From an uncultured Porphyromonas sp. (lineage in GTDB: Bacteria; Bacteroidota; Bacteroidia; Bacteroidales; Porphyromonadaceae): a DNA stretch of 40,137 nucleotides. Position numbers and translations under genes: made by a program. Positions within the stretch are counted from its first letter, which is position 1. Every line of letters begins with the position of its first letter. The stretch is taken from the NCBI GenBank assembly GCA_900539765.1, contig UQDF01000014.1, forward strand, positions 1 through 40,137, written 5' to 3'. Shown piece by piece: positions 14,352 through 22,964 of the stretch. The notes under the pieces are model-generated. The model did not search any database. It saw nothing but the letters and a program-made list of their open reading frames with translations, and was not told where the DNA came from.

Positions 14352-15308
14352 ATGAAGAATAGACTCTGCGACTTACTAGGTATACGATACCCGATCATCG
14401 CTGGCGGTATGGTCTGGTGTAGCGGTTGGCGATTGGCATCGGCTGTGAGCAACGCAGGGGGGCTCGGTCTCCTAGGTGCTGGCTCGATGTACCCAGAGGT
14501 GCTACGCGAACATATAGCTCGCTGCCGTGAGGCTACGGATAGACCTTTTGGGGTTAATGTGCCGCTACTCTACCCTGAGATCGATACGCTGATTCAGATT
14601 ATCATCGAGGAGCAGGTGCCTCTCGTGGTTACCTCGGCGGGTAGTCCCAAGCGCTTTACTCCCCTCCTCCATGAGCACGGTATCAAGGTGATGCACGTGG
14701 TCAGCAGTACGAAGTTTGCGGTCAAGTGCCAAGAGGCGGGTGTCGATGCGGTGATTGCTGAGGGCTTTGAGGCTGGTGGTCACAACGGCCGTGAGGAGAC
14801 GACGACGCTGGCGCTGATACCAGCTGTGGCTCAGGCTATTGACCTGCCCTTAGTAGCAGCTGGTGGCATAGCTTCGGGGCGCTCCATATTGGCGGCTCAG
14901 AGCCTAGGTGCCGAGGGGGTGCAGATCGGGACGCTCTTTGCGCTTAGTGAGGAGAGTAGTGCGCATGCAGCCTTCAAGGAGGCGTGCGTCAAGAGTGACG
15001 AGGGAGACACAATACTGACCCTCAAGGAGCTAGCACCGACACGCTTGCTGAAAAATGAATTTTACCAGCAGGTAGCTACCCTGCAAGCTCGGGGTGCCTC
15101 TGCCGATGAGCTACGAGAGCTACTAGGTAGGGCCAGGGCTAAGCGTGGGATCTTCGAGGGGGATCTCGATGAGGGCGAGCTAGAGATTGGCCAGGTGGCT
15201 GCGCAGATAGAAGAGGTGCAGCCAGTGGCTCAGATCTTCGACCAGCTGATTGCAGAGTACAATGCGGCTCGTGCGGAGCTGATCGATATGAATTGGACAA
15301 ATTGCTAA
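14352..15308 (+). CDS. fabK: FabK-like enoyl-ACP reductase II / nitronate monooxygenase family
   Basis: This 318-aa FMN-dependent TIM barrel has the N-terminal RYPIIAGGMVW, SNAGGLGLLGAGSM, PFGVNVP, the EGFEAGGHNGREETTT FMN loop and LVAAGGIASGRS with GAEGVQIGT. FabK and 2-nitropropane dioxygenase share this fold. The gene is called fabK because the motif spacing fits FabK and Bacteroidales commonly use it for the last step of fatty-acid elongation. Nitronate monooxygenase remains possible. It is first in a tight operon with dapA and recF. Confidence 0.75.
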   Translation: MKNRLCDLLGIRYPIIAGGMVWCSGWRLASAVSNAGGLGLLGAGSMYPEVLREHIARCREATDRPFGVNVPLLYPEIDTLIQIIIEEQVPLVVTSAGSPKRFTPLLHEHGIKVMHVVSSTKFAVKCQEAGVDAVIAEGFEAGGHNGREETTTLALIPAVAQAIDLPLVAAGGIASGRSILAAQSLGAEGVQIGTLFALSEESSAHAAFKEACVKSDEGDTILTLKELAPTRLLKNEFYQQVATLQARGASADELRELLGRARAKRGIFEGDLDEGELEIGQVAAQIEEVQPVAQIFDQLIAEYNAARAELIDMNWTNC

Positions 15309-15327
15309 GGGCTATACCTTATATAAT

Positions 15328-16272
15328 ATGTACGACAAATACACTTACCATCCTTATAGCCATCTGATAGGCGCTGGCGTAGCGTTGATAACCCCTTTTT
15401 TAGAGAATGGTCAGGTGGACTCGGCTTCGCTAAGCCGTCTGACAGAGCATGTAGTCTCAGGCGGGTGCGACTTTGTAGTGCTACTCGGTACTACGGGCGA
15501 GTCGCCTACGGTCGTTTACCCGGAGAGGCTGCTACTGATCGATGTGGTGCGACGAGCCATCGATGGTCGCTGCCCGCTGGTGATCGGTGTCGGGAGCAAC
15601 AATACGCAAGACCTCTGCCAGCGTATGAGTGACTCGATCTATGACAATGTCGATGCGATCCTCTCGGTGGTACCTTATTATAATAAGCCAACGCAGGAGG
15701 GGCTGTACCGCCACTTTATGGCTGTTGCTGAGGCAAGTAAAAAGCCTATCATACTATACAATATCCCCTCACGAACTGGTTGCGACCTACTGCCTGAGAC
15801 GGTAGCTCGGTTGCAGCGAGACTCGACAAAGATCATCGGTATCAAGGAGGCTTCGGGGCATGTAGAGCGGATCGGTCAGATTCGTGAGCTGTGCCGTCCT
15901 GACCTGCTCGTTTACTCGGGCGATGACCACCTGACGAAAGATATCATCCGTGCTGGAGGCGATGGAGTGGTCTCTGTCGTGGCAAACGCTTATCCACAAG
16001 CGATCAAAGCGCTCGTCTCGGCTCTGATTACGGAGCAGCGAGAGCAGGCAGATGAGATCGATGCACTCTTTACGGAGATGTACCAGCTCCTCTTTAAGGA
16101 GGGTAACCCCGTAGGTATCAAGGGACTGCTACACACCATTCAGCTTATAGAGACCTGTGCGGTGCGCCTGCCCCTCTGTCACGCTACAGAGCAGCTAACG
16201 ACCCGATTACGTACAGTGCACGAAGAGCTACTCGTACCCCTGCAGCAGTTAGGAATAGAGCCTCGACTATGA
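15328..16272 (+). CDS. dapA: 4-hydroxy-tetrahydrodipicolinate synthase
   Basis: This 314-aa class I aldolase condenses pyruvate with aspartate semialdehyde in lysine and diaminopimelate synthesis. Visible motifs are ALITPF, LGTTGESPT, PYYNKPTQEG, the catalytic tyrosine in LYNIPSRTG (Y144) and the Schiff-base lysine in GIKEASG (K173), then YSGDD. The length is slightly above the usual 290-300 aa. Its stop overlaps the recF start (ATGA), so the two are translationally coupled, although their functions are unrelated. Confidence 0.95.
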   Translation: MYDKYTYHPYSHLIGAGVALITPFLENGQVDSASLSRLTEHVVSGGCDFVVLLGTTGESPTVVYPERLLLIDVVRRAIDGRCPLVIGVGSNNTQDLCQRMSDSIYDNVDAILSVVPYYNKPTQEGLYRHFMAVAEASKKPIILYNIPSRTGCDLLPETVARLQRDSTKIIGIKEASGHVERIGQIRELCRPDLLVYSGDDHLTKDIIRAGGDGVVSVVANAYPQAIKALVSALITEQREQADEIDALFTEMYQLLFKEGNPVGIKGLLHTIQLIETCAVRLPLCHATEQLTTRLRTVHEELLVPLQQLGIEPRL

Positions 16273-17384
16273 TACTGAGTTCGCTGAGTGTCATCAACTT
16301 TAAGAATGTAGCCACGGCAAACTGTCACTTCGCCCCCAAGCTCAACTGCTTCTTCGGGGGTAATGGCATGGGCAAGACCAACCTCCTAGACGCTATCCAC
16401 TACCTCTCGGTGGTGCGTGGCCATCTAGGCACGACCGACCGCTACGCCATACGTCAGGGGGCGCAGGAGGCGATCATCCAGGGCGAGTACCTGTGGGACG
16501 ATGGTCAGGAGGACAAGATCAGCCTGCGCATCTCTACTGAGCGAAGCAAGCAGCTCTCTCGTAATGGTCGTCTCTATAAGCGTCACAGCGACCACATAGG
16601 ACGCTACCCACTAGTTATCATCTCACCACATGACCAGAGGCTCATACGTGGCGGGAGCGACGAGCGCAGACGATCCGTAGATCGTATACTATCGCAGCAA
16701 GATGCGACCTATCTAGCAAACTTGATCAACTACAACAGAGCACTCGACCAGCGCAACAATATGCTGCGCAACCAGATCCACGAGCCTGCTCTGATGGATA
16801 TCCTCGAGGAGACCTTAGCAACGACAGGACTAGCGGTCACCACGATGCGACAAGCTTATGTCGATGAGCTCGTCCCCACCTTCGATCAGATCTATCAGCA
16901 TCTGTCTGCGGGTGTAGAGCGTGCGGTCCTATCCTTTAGTGCCGGCAGTGCTAGCACCGCCCAGGAGCAGCTGCGCATACTACGTGACCGCCGTCAGCGA
17001 GACTACGAGTATGGCTTCACAGCGACCGGTTGCCACAGAGATGACTTTGAGATGCTCCTCGGAGAGAACCTCATGCGCAAGATAGGCTCCGAAGGGCAAA
17101 ACAAGACTTACCTCATCGCCTACAAGCTAGCCGAGTACCGCTATCTGCAGCAGCATTTGACGAATCAGACCGCTCCCCTACTGCTCCTCGATGACATCTT
17201 CGACAAGCTAGACAGTGATCGTGTAGAGCGTATTATCGAGCTCGTTGCTACGGACACCTTCGGACAGATCTTTATCACCGACACAAACCGCAAGTACCTC
17301 GACGAGATCATCTCCTCGAAGCAAGTCCCCTACCGCCTCTTCCAGATCCAAGATGGCTCCCCGACAGAAGTCACTGCGGGATAA
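16269..17384 (+). CDS. recF: DNA replication and repair protein RecF
   Basis: This 371-aa SMC-like ATPase helps load RecA at gapped DNA. Walker A GGNGMGKTN is at residues 30-38, the RecF-specific SPHDQRLIRGGSDERRR follows, then the ABC signature GSEGQNKTYLIAYKLAEY and Walker B with D-loop PLLLLDDIFDKLD. It is normal in length. It is not next to dnaN or gyrB as in many bacteria, which is common in Bacteroidetes. Repeat copy B begins 28 bp after its stop and supplies its terminator. Confidence 0.95.
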   Translation: MILSSLSVINFKNVATANCHFAPKLNCFFGGNGMGKTNLLDAIHYLSVVRGHLGTTDRYAIRQGAQEAIIQGEYLWDDGQEDKISLRISTERSKQLSRNGRLYKRHSDHIGRYPLVIISPHDQRLIRGGSDERRRSVDRILSQQDATYLANLINYNRALDQRNNMLRNQIHEPALMDILEETLATTGLAVTTMRQAYVDELVPTFDQIYQHLSAGVERAVLSFSAGSASTAQEQLRILRDRRQRDYEYGFTATGCHRDDFEMLLGENLMRKIGSEGQNKTYLIAYKLAEYRYLQQHLTNQTAPLLLLDDIFDKLDSDRVERIIELVATDTFGQIFITDTNRKYLDEIISSKQVPYRLFQIQDGSPTEVTAG

Positions 17385-17411
17385 GCTAGCGAAACGAGAT
17401 TCTTGACGATA

Positions 17412-17450
17412 GCCACGTGGAAAATCTAAAATCTCCACGTGGCTATTTTT
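17412..17450 (+). terminator. Terminator of the fabK-dapA-recF operon (in repeat B)
   Basis: A 10-bp perfect stem centred on CACGTG is followed by TATTTTT, 28 bp after the recF stop. It is the left hairpin of repeat copy B. Confidence 0.7.
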
Positions 17451-17574
17451 CATTTCCTACGTAGGCGAGAAACATTTCCTCCGAAGTTTCATTTGATCCC
17501 TCCGAAGTTTCATTTCTCGCCTACGTAGGCATTTTTCATTCTCCACGTAGCGATTTGAGAATTGCCACGTGGAG
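17412..17574 (+). repeat. Dispersed tripartite dyad repeat, copy B
   Basis: The left hairpin GCCACGTGGA/TCCACGTGGC (17412-17421/17434-17443) is followed by TATTTTT and can terminate recF. The central part is a perfect 17-bp inverted repeat starting CCTACGTAGGCGAG (17456-17472/17513-17529), enclosing the conserved core with two CCTCCGAAGTTTC units. The right hairpin is CTCCACGTAGC/GCCACGTGGAG (17541-17551/17564-17574) with one mismatch. This is the most regular copy. Confidence 0.9.
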
Positions 17575-17715
17575 ATCCCCTTTTAAAAGGGAGATCGTGC
17601 AGGCATAAGAGATCAATCCAGCTTACAGTGGACCAAACCGCCCTCCCCAAGTAGCTCAAAAAAAAGAATTAGTCGAGCTTTAGGACAACTTTAGCAGAAG
17701 GAGTTGTCGAAAAAG

Positions 17716-17746
17716 TTTGTTTCTCCACTTTAATTGCGTATCTTTG
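17716..17746 (+). promoter_or_regulatory. serC promoter
   Basis: TTTG (17716-17719), exactly 19 nt, and TATCTTTG (17739-17746) form a textbook Bacteroidetes promoter. The leader to serC is about 120 nt and purine/pyrimidine biased. No known riboswitch was recognised in it. Confidence 0.8.
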
Positions 17747-17875
17747 TAGGAGCAAAGAGAGGAGACTCTTAAAAGCTTTCCCTTTGTCCCTTCTAAACAG
17801 AGCAAAAGGAGGACGCACTGTCCCCCTATTGCACACATAGACAAGCATATAATCCCAAAACAATAAAATAGTAAG

Positions 17876-18958
17876 ATGAAAAAGCACAACTTCTTTGCTG
17901 GTCCCTCGGTACTAAACCGTGGTGTGATCGAGCGCACTGCTGATGCGGTGCTGAACTTTGCTGATATGGATCTCTCACTCCTTGAGATCTCTCACCGCAG
18001 CAAGCAATTCCAAGCTGTAGTGGACGAGGCCGTAGCTACCTTCAAGGAGCTACTAGACATCCCCGAGGGTTACGAGGTACTCTTCCTGGGTGGTGGTGCT
18101 AGCCTTCAGTTCTATATGGTACCGCTCAACCTCATGGGCAAGAAAGCAGCTTACCTCAACACAGGTACGTGGTCTACCAACGCTATCAAGCAGGCTGGCT
18201 TCGTAGACAAGGTCTTTGGTACGGAGACTGTTGTTGTCGCTTCTTCAGAGGACAAGAACTTTACCTACATTCCTAAGAACTTCACAATCCCCGAGGATGT
18301 AGACTACTTCCACTACACCTCCAACAATACCATCTACGGTACAGAGATCCGCAAGGACTTCGACTGCAAGGTACCTCTCGTATGCGATATGAGTAGTGAT
18401 ATCTTCTCTCGTCCTGTAGACGTCAGCAAGTACGACTGTATCTACGGTGGTGCTCAGAAGAATATGGGTCCTGCAGGTACGACCTTCGTAGTCATCCGCA
18501 AGGATGCTCTAGGTAAGATCGATCGTCCACTACCTACGATGCTCGACTACCAGACGCACGTCAAGAAGGGCTCTATGTTCAACACGCCTCCTGTCCTACC
18601 TATCTACGCTTGCCTCCAGACCATGAAGTGGTACAAGGAGATGGGCGGTGTCAAGGCTATGGAGCAGCGTGCTAAGGAGAAGGCTGACGCTCTCTACACA
18701 GAGATCGACCGCAACAAGCTCTTCCGTGGTACTGTCGAGGCTGAGGATCGCTCTCGTATGAACGTATGCTTCGTCCTCAACGACGAGTATGCAGAGCTAC
18801 AGGATGACTTCTTCAACTTCGCTACCGAGCGTGGTATGATGGGTATCAAGGGTCACCGCTCTGTAGGTGGCTTCCGTGCATCTCTCTACAATGGTCTCGA
18901 GATGGAGAGCGTACAGGCTCTGATCCAGGCTATGCAGGACTTCGAGAAGAAGCACTAA
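17876..18958 (+). CDS. serC: Phosphoserine aminotransferase
   Basis: This 360-aa PLP enzyme converts 3-phosphohydroxypyruvate to phosphoserine, and can also act in pyridoxine synthesis. It begins HNFFAGPSVLN and has SHRSKQF, FLGGGASLQFYMVP, the PLP lysine in YGGAQKNMGPAG (about residue 195), and a C-terminal GHRSVGGFRASLYN. Length and motifs are normal. It is followed by serA and DUF1015. Codon use is strongly biased, as in well-expressed genes. Confidence 0.96.
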   Translation: MKKHNFFAGPSVLNRGVIERTADAVLNFADMDLSLLEISHRSKQFQAVVDEAVATFKELLDIPEGYEVLFLGGGASLQFYMVPLNLMGKKAAYLNTGTWSTNAIKQAGFVDKVFGTETVVVASSEDKNFTYIPKNFTIPEDVDYFHYTSNNTIYGTEIRKDFDCKVPLVCDMSSDIFSRPVDVSKYDCIYGGAQKNMGPAGTTFVVIRKDALGKIDRPLPTMLDYQTHVKKGSMFNTPPVLPIYACLQTMKWYKEMGGVKAMEQRAKEKADALYTEIDRNKLFRGTVEAEDRSRMNVCFVLNDEYAELQDDFFNFATERGMMGIKGHRSVGGFRASLYNGLEMESVQALIQAMQDFEKKH

Positions 18959-18989
18959 TCTCTCTCATTACTTACATAACACTATCTGT

Positions 18990-19034
18990 CCTACCCCGCA
19001 GCACCTCACACCAACAGGGGGTCTACGGGGTAGG
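18990..19034 (+). other. Hairpin between serC and serA
   Basis: CCTACCCCG (18990-18998) pairs perfectly with CGGGGTAGG (19026-19034) around a 27-nt loop. No T-run follows, so it is more likely an mRNA-stability or processing hairpin between cistrons than a strong terminator. Confidence 0.5.
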
Positions 19035-19065
19035 CTCCTAAATAAAGATATCACTCACAAATACT

Positions 19066-19986
19066 ATGACTAAAGTACTTATCGCAACTGAGAAGCCCTT
19101 TGCACCAGTCGCTGTAGATGGCATTCGCAAGATTGTAGAGGGCGCTGGCTTTGAGCTAGTACTCCTAGAGAAATATACAGAGCGTCAGCAGCTCCTCGAC
19201 GCTGTCAAGGATGTAGACGCTATCATCGTACGTAGCGACAAGGTGCAGGAAGATGTCTTTGAGGCTGCTAAGAACCTCAAGATCGTCGTACGCGCTGGTG
19301 CTGGCTATGACAACGTAGACCTAGAGGCTGCTACCAAGCACAACGTCTGCGTGATGAACACCCCAGGACAGAACTCCAACGCTGTCGCTGAGCTCGCTTT
19401 TGCGCTTATGCTCGGTATGGTACGCAACCACTTCAACGGCAAGTCTGGCTCTGAGCTCAAGGGTAAGAAGCTCGGTATCCAAGGCTTCGGACACATCGGT
19501 CGTTGCCTAGCTAAGATCGCTCAGGGCTTTGGTATGGAGGTTTACTACAACAAGCGCCATCGCCTCGATGCAGCTGAGGAGAAGGAGCTCGGACTCACCT
19601 ACTGCAGCCAGGAGGATCTCTTCAAGCAGTGCGACATCGTATCACTCAATACGCCTAAGACCGCTGAGACTATCAAGAGCATCAACGGCAAGTATGTCAA
19701 GATGATGCCTCAGGGTGGTGTCATCGTCAATACGGCTCGTAAGGAGATCATCGACGAGGAGTGCTTCCTAGCAGCTCTCAAGGAGCGCACAGACGTACGC
19801 TACGCTACCGATATCGCGCCTGACATGCACGAGGAGTACCAGAAGGAGCTACAGGATCGCTATCTAGCTACCGCTAAGAAGATGGGTGCTCAGACGGCTG
19901 AGGCAAACATCAACGCTGGTCTAGCTGCTGCTAACCAGATCGTTGGCTTCATCAAGGATGGTTGCGAGACCTTCCGCGTCAACTAA
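19066..19986 (+). CDS. serA: D-3-phosphoglycerate dehydrogenase
   Basis: This 306-aa NAD-dependent 2-hydroxyacid dehydrogenase oxidises 3-phosphoglycerate in the first step of serine synthesis. Motifs are VRAGAGYDNVDLEAA, the Rossmann loop LGIQGFGHIGRCLAKIA, SLNTPKTAET and VIVNTARKEIIDEE. It is the short form without a C-terminal ACT domain, so serine feedback through ACT is not expected. It is sandwiched between serC and DUF1015 and followed by a terminator hairpin. Confidence 0.93.
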   Translation: MTKVLIATEKPFAPVAVDGIRKIVEGAGFELVLLEKYTERQQLLDAVKDVDAIIVRSDKVQEDVFEAAKNLKIVVRAGAGYDNVDLEAATKHNVCVMNTPGQNSNAVAELAFALMLGMVRNHFNGKSGSELKGKKLGIQGFGHIGRCLAKIAQGFGMEVYYNKRHRLDAAEEKELGLTYCSQEDLFKQCDIVSLNTPKTAETIKSINGKYVKMMPQGGVIVNTARKEIIDEECFLAALKERTDVRYATDIAPDMHEEYQKELQDRYLATAKKMGAQTAEANINAGLAAANQIVGFIKDGCETFRVN

Positions 19987-20000
19987 CCAGTAGACGACTT

Positions 20001-20050
20001 AGAGACTTTGGTCTCCTCATCTAAGCTGAGGAGACTGAAGTCTCTCTTTC
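20001..20050 (+). terminator. Terminator-like hairpin after serA
   Basis: An 18-bp imperfect stem (20001-20018 with 20027-20044, two mismatches, containing GTCTCCTC/GAGGAGAC) is followed by a pyrimidine-rich CTTTCTTTTC tract. It probably limits read-through into the DUF1015 gene. It also argues against a DUF1015 start at 20008, which lies inside the stem. Confidence 0.6.
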
Positions 20051-20082
20051 TTTTCACTCTCACCACACAAAGACTCTCTATT

Positions 20083-21327
20083 ATGGCTATAATCAAACCA
20101 TTCAAAGGATACAGACCCCCACAGAATCTTGTCGAGAAGGTCAACTCTCGTCCCTACGATGTGCTAAACTCTGACGAGGCACGCAAGGAGGCTGAGGGCA
20201 ATCCTATGTCTCTCTACCACATCATCAAGCCAGAGATCAACTTCCCCGCAGGTACCGACGAGCACGACCCCAAGGTCTATGACGAGGCTGTCAAGCAGTA
20301 CCAGCACTTCAAGAAGGAGGGCTGGCTCGTACAGGACGACAAAGAGTGCTACTACGTCTATGCTCAGACGATGAACGGCAAGACACAGTATGGTCTCGTC
20401 ATCGGTGCTTACGTCGAGGACTACCTCAATGGTGTCATCAAGAAGCACGAGCTCACACGTCGTGACAAGGAGGAGGATCGTATGAAGCACGTCCGCATCA
20501 ATAATGCGAACATTGAGCCGGTCTTCTTCGCTTACCCAGACAATGATGAGCTAGACAAGATCGTCGCTAAGTACACGGCTGAGAAGCCAGTCTACGACTT
20601 CATCGCCAACGACACCTTCCAACATCAGTTTTGGGTCATCGACCAGGACGAGGACATCAAGCGCATCACCGAGCTATTTGGCGAGATGCCAGCGCTCTAC
20701 ATCGCTGATGGTCACCACCGTAGCGCTGCAGCTGCACTCGTAGGCGCTGAGAAGGCTAAGCAAAACCCCAATCACCGTGGTGATGAGGAGTACAACTACT
20801 TTATGGCTGTCGCTTTCCCCGCCGACCAGCTCACCGTCATCGACTACAATCGTGTCGTCAAGGACCTCAACGGGCTAAGCAGCGAAGAGTTCCTCAAGAA
20901 GCTCGAGGAGAACTTCGTCGTTGAGAAGAAGGGTACAGAGATCTACAAGCCCGCTAAGCTGCACAACTTCTCGCTCTACCTCGATGGCAACTGGTACTCG
21001 CTCACCGCTAAGCCAGGTACCTACGATGACAACGATCCTATCGGCATCCTAGACGTCACCATCTCGTCAAATCATATCCTCGATGAGATCCTCGGCATCA
21101 AGGATCTACGTAGTGACAAGCGCATCGACTTCGTCGGTGGTATCCGCGGTCTCGGCGAGCTCAAGAAGCGTGTCGACTCAGGCGAGATGAAGGTAGCACT
21201 AGCTCTCTATCCCGTCACGATGAAGCAGATCATGGACATCGCTGACACGGGCAACATCATGCCACCTAAGACTACCTGGTTCGAGCCTAAGCTCCGCTCT
21301 GGTATCGTCATCCACGAGCTCAGCTAG
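20083..21327 (+). CDS. DUF1015 family protein, serine-locus associated
   Basis: This 414-aa cytoplasmic protein starts MAIIKPFKGYRPP. The start at 20083 is chosen because the family begins with this I-x-PFxGxRP motif and because the upstream ATG at 20008 falls inside a hairpin. Conserved parts are SRPYDVLNSDEARKEA, NPMSLYHIIKPE, the motif LYIADGHHRSAAAALVG (about residues 204-220) and a C-terminal MPPKTTWFEPKLRSG. DGHHR resembles the active-site motif of ParB/sulfiredoxin-fold proteins, including archaeal free-serine kinase SerK. Its place directly after serC-serA recurs in Bacteroidetes and suggests a role in serine metabolism. The biochemical function is unknown to me. Confidence 0.85.
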   Translation: MAIIKPFKGYRPPQNLVEKVNSRPYDVLNSDEARKEAEGNPMSLYHIIKPEINFPAGTDEHDPKVYDEAVKQYQHFKKEGWLVQDDKECYYVYAQTMNGKTQYGLVIGAYVEDYLNGVIKKHELTRRDKEEDRMKHVRINNANIEPVFFAYPDNDELDKIVAKYTAEKPVYDFIANDTFQHQFWVIDQDEDIKRITELFGEMPALYIADGHHRSAAAALVGAEKAKQNPNHRGDEEYNYFMAVAFPADQLTVIDYNRVVKDLNGLSSEEFLKKLEENFVVEKKGTEIYKPAKLHNFSLYLDGNWYSLTAKPGTYDDNDPIGILDVTISSNHILDEILGIKDLRSDKRIDFVGGIRGLGELKKRVDSGEMKVALALYPVTMKQIMDIADTGNIMPPKTTWFEPKLRSGIVIHELS

Positions 21328-21351
21328 AGTACACCTTATCTATAGACGATT

Positions 21352-21390
21352 AGGGGACTGTACCTTTTGTGGTGCAATCCCCTTTTCTAT
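21352..21390 (+). terminator. Terminator after DUF1015 gene
   Basis: AGGGGACTGTAC (21352-21363) pairs with GTGCAATCCCCT (21372-21383) with two mismatches, followed by TTTCTATT. Confidence 0.6.
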
Positions 21391-21755
21391 TCTTATGCGA
21401 CAATCGCTTAGCGATCAAAATTATCGCCATCATCAATACCACCTAGGAGTAACTTTAGTTTCACGCGGTAGAAACTTGACTCGTCTTCATAGCGCTCGAA
21501 AAATTGTGACGATACGAGTAGCAGTAGATCGGCTATTCTGCTCCACCAGGAGAGGGATCAGCCCAGTCGGAGAGTTATTTGTATCGCTTATTTTGCTAAC
21601 TTTGTCGCCAGAGCAGTAAGAGGGAGTGCACACACTTACTCAGGCTTCAGATACTCCTCTATTGCTTGTACTTGTAGTATAGACGCTACAATTGACCCCG
21701 AAGCACCCCTACCCTGTTTTGTGGAGGGTTGTAACGCAAACCATAAGCTTAAATC
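21391..21755. other. Non-coding stretch before the GNAT-like gene, with promoter
   Basis: A plus-strand ORF here (21395-21619) has no protein-like composition and is not called. A perfect -7 element TAACTTTG lies at 21597-21604, giving the downstream gene a leader of about 145 nt. Nothing else was recognised. Confidence 0.5.
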
Positions 21756-22883
21756 ATGGCAGTAGAAATCAGACAAATAGATGGACGCAAGGAGCTGAAG
21801 AAGTTTGTTGAGTTCAACCTCGAGCTGTACAAAAACAATCCTTACCACGTCCCAGGCATCATCAAGGATGAGATAGACCTACTGGATAAGGACAAGAATC
21901 CCTCCTTTGATGTGTGTGAGGCTGCTTACTTTCTAGCCTACAAGGATGGCAAGATCGTAGGGCGCATCGCTGGTATCATCAACCACAAGGCAAATGAGAC
22001 CTGGAATCAGAACTACGCTCGCTTTGGTTTTGTCGACTTTATCAACGATGACGAGGTAGTCGACAAGCTCTTTGATACTGTCGAGCAGTGGGGGCGCAAT
22101 AAGGGTATGGACTATATGCACGGGCCGATGTCCTTCACCGATATGGATCAGGAGGCGATGCTTGTAGAGGGCTTTGACCAGATGGGTACGACCATAGGTC
22201 TCTACAACTATGCTTACTATCCTAAGCAGCTAGAGCGACTAGGATACATCAAGAGTACCGACTGGAAGGAGTACCTGATCAAGATCCCCAAGGAGATCCC
22301 TGAGAAGCATCAGCGTATCGCTAATCTAGTCAAGGAGAAGTATGGTCTCAAGGTGGTTAAGTACAAGAGCCGCAAGGAGATTATGTCTCACGCTGACGAT
22401 ATCTTTAACACGCTCAATAGGGCATACGCTCCGCTCTACGGCTTTAGCGAGTTGTCGCCCGCACAGATGGAGTACTATGCCAAGGCCTACCTACCTCTGC
22501 TACGACTAGACTTCTTTACCGCAATCGTCCGAGAACGTGACCAGCAGATGATCGCTTTTGCTATCACGATGCCTAACCTAAGCAAGGCGATGCGCGCTGC
22601 CAAGGGACGACTCTACCCCCTTGGCTTCATACCACTACTGAATGCGCTCAAGACTCCGCCCAAGGTGGTCGACCTTTACCTCATAGGTATACTCCCCGAG
22701 TATCAAAACAAGGGGATCAATGCACTCATCTTCGCTGACTTGATACCGATCTACAACAAGCTAGGTGTCGAGATGGCTGAGAGCAATCCTGAGCTAGAGA
22801 CTAATATGGCGGTGCAGCTACAGTGGAATTACTTCGAGCGTAAGCACCACAAGACGCGCCGTGTCTTCATCAAGGAGCTATAA
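21756..22883 (+). CDS. GNAT-superfamily N-acyltransferase-like protein
   Basis: This 375-aa soluble protein matches a family widespread in Bacteroidetes annotated as GNAT N-acetyltransferase. The N-terminal half has AYFLAYKDGKIVGRIAGIIN, a GNAT strand pair, then GPMSFTDMDQEAMLVEGFDQ. The C-terminal half has VDLYLIGILPEYQNKGINAL, which looks like the acyl-CoA-binding Q-x-x-G-x-G/N-type loop. The double GNAT-like layout and the GP...LLVEGFD-type motif recall the bacterial ceramide synthase family, but that is only a suggestion. It has its own promoter and is followed after 81 bp by parE. Confidence 0.7.
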   Translation: MAVEIRQIDGRKELKKFVEFNLELYKNNPYHVPGIIKDEIDLLDKDKNPSFDVCEAAYFLAYKDGKIVGRIAGIINHKANETWNQNYARFGFVDFINDDEVVDKLFDTVEQWGRNKGMDYMHGPMSFTDMDQEAMLVEGFDQMGTTIGLYNYAYYPKQLERLGYIKSTDWKEYLIKIPKEIPEKHQRIANLVKEKYGLKVVKYKSRKEIMSHADDIFNTLNRAYAPLYGFSELSPAQMEYYAKAYLPLLRLDFFTAIVRERDQQMIAFAITMPNLSKAMRAAKGRLYPLGFIPLLNALKTPPKVVDLYLIGILPEYQNKGINALIFADLIPIYNKLGVEMAESNPELETNMAVQLQWNYFERKHHKTRRVFIKEL

Positions 22884-22964
22884 CATAAGCAAGCTACAAC
22901 ATAAACCGCTCTGACTAGCAAACACTATACTATATACTATCTCATTATCTACTAACTGACATCA

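Noticed and set aside
17753..17875. Riboswitch in the serC leader
   Set aside because: No recognised aptamer pattern or terminator is visible; the leader shares only a short TCCCTTTGTCCC string with the DNA upstream of pyrK, which may be chance.
20008..20082. N-terminal 25-residue extension of the DUF1015 protein
   Set aside because: The extension lies in a terminator-like hairpin and is not protein-like; the family motif begins at the ATG at 20083.
21395..21619. 74-aa ORF after the DUF1015 gene
   Set aside because: Composition is not protein-like, there is no promoter at a sensible distance, and the -7 element for the next gene lies inside it.
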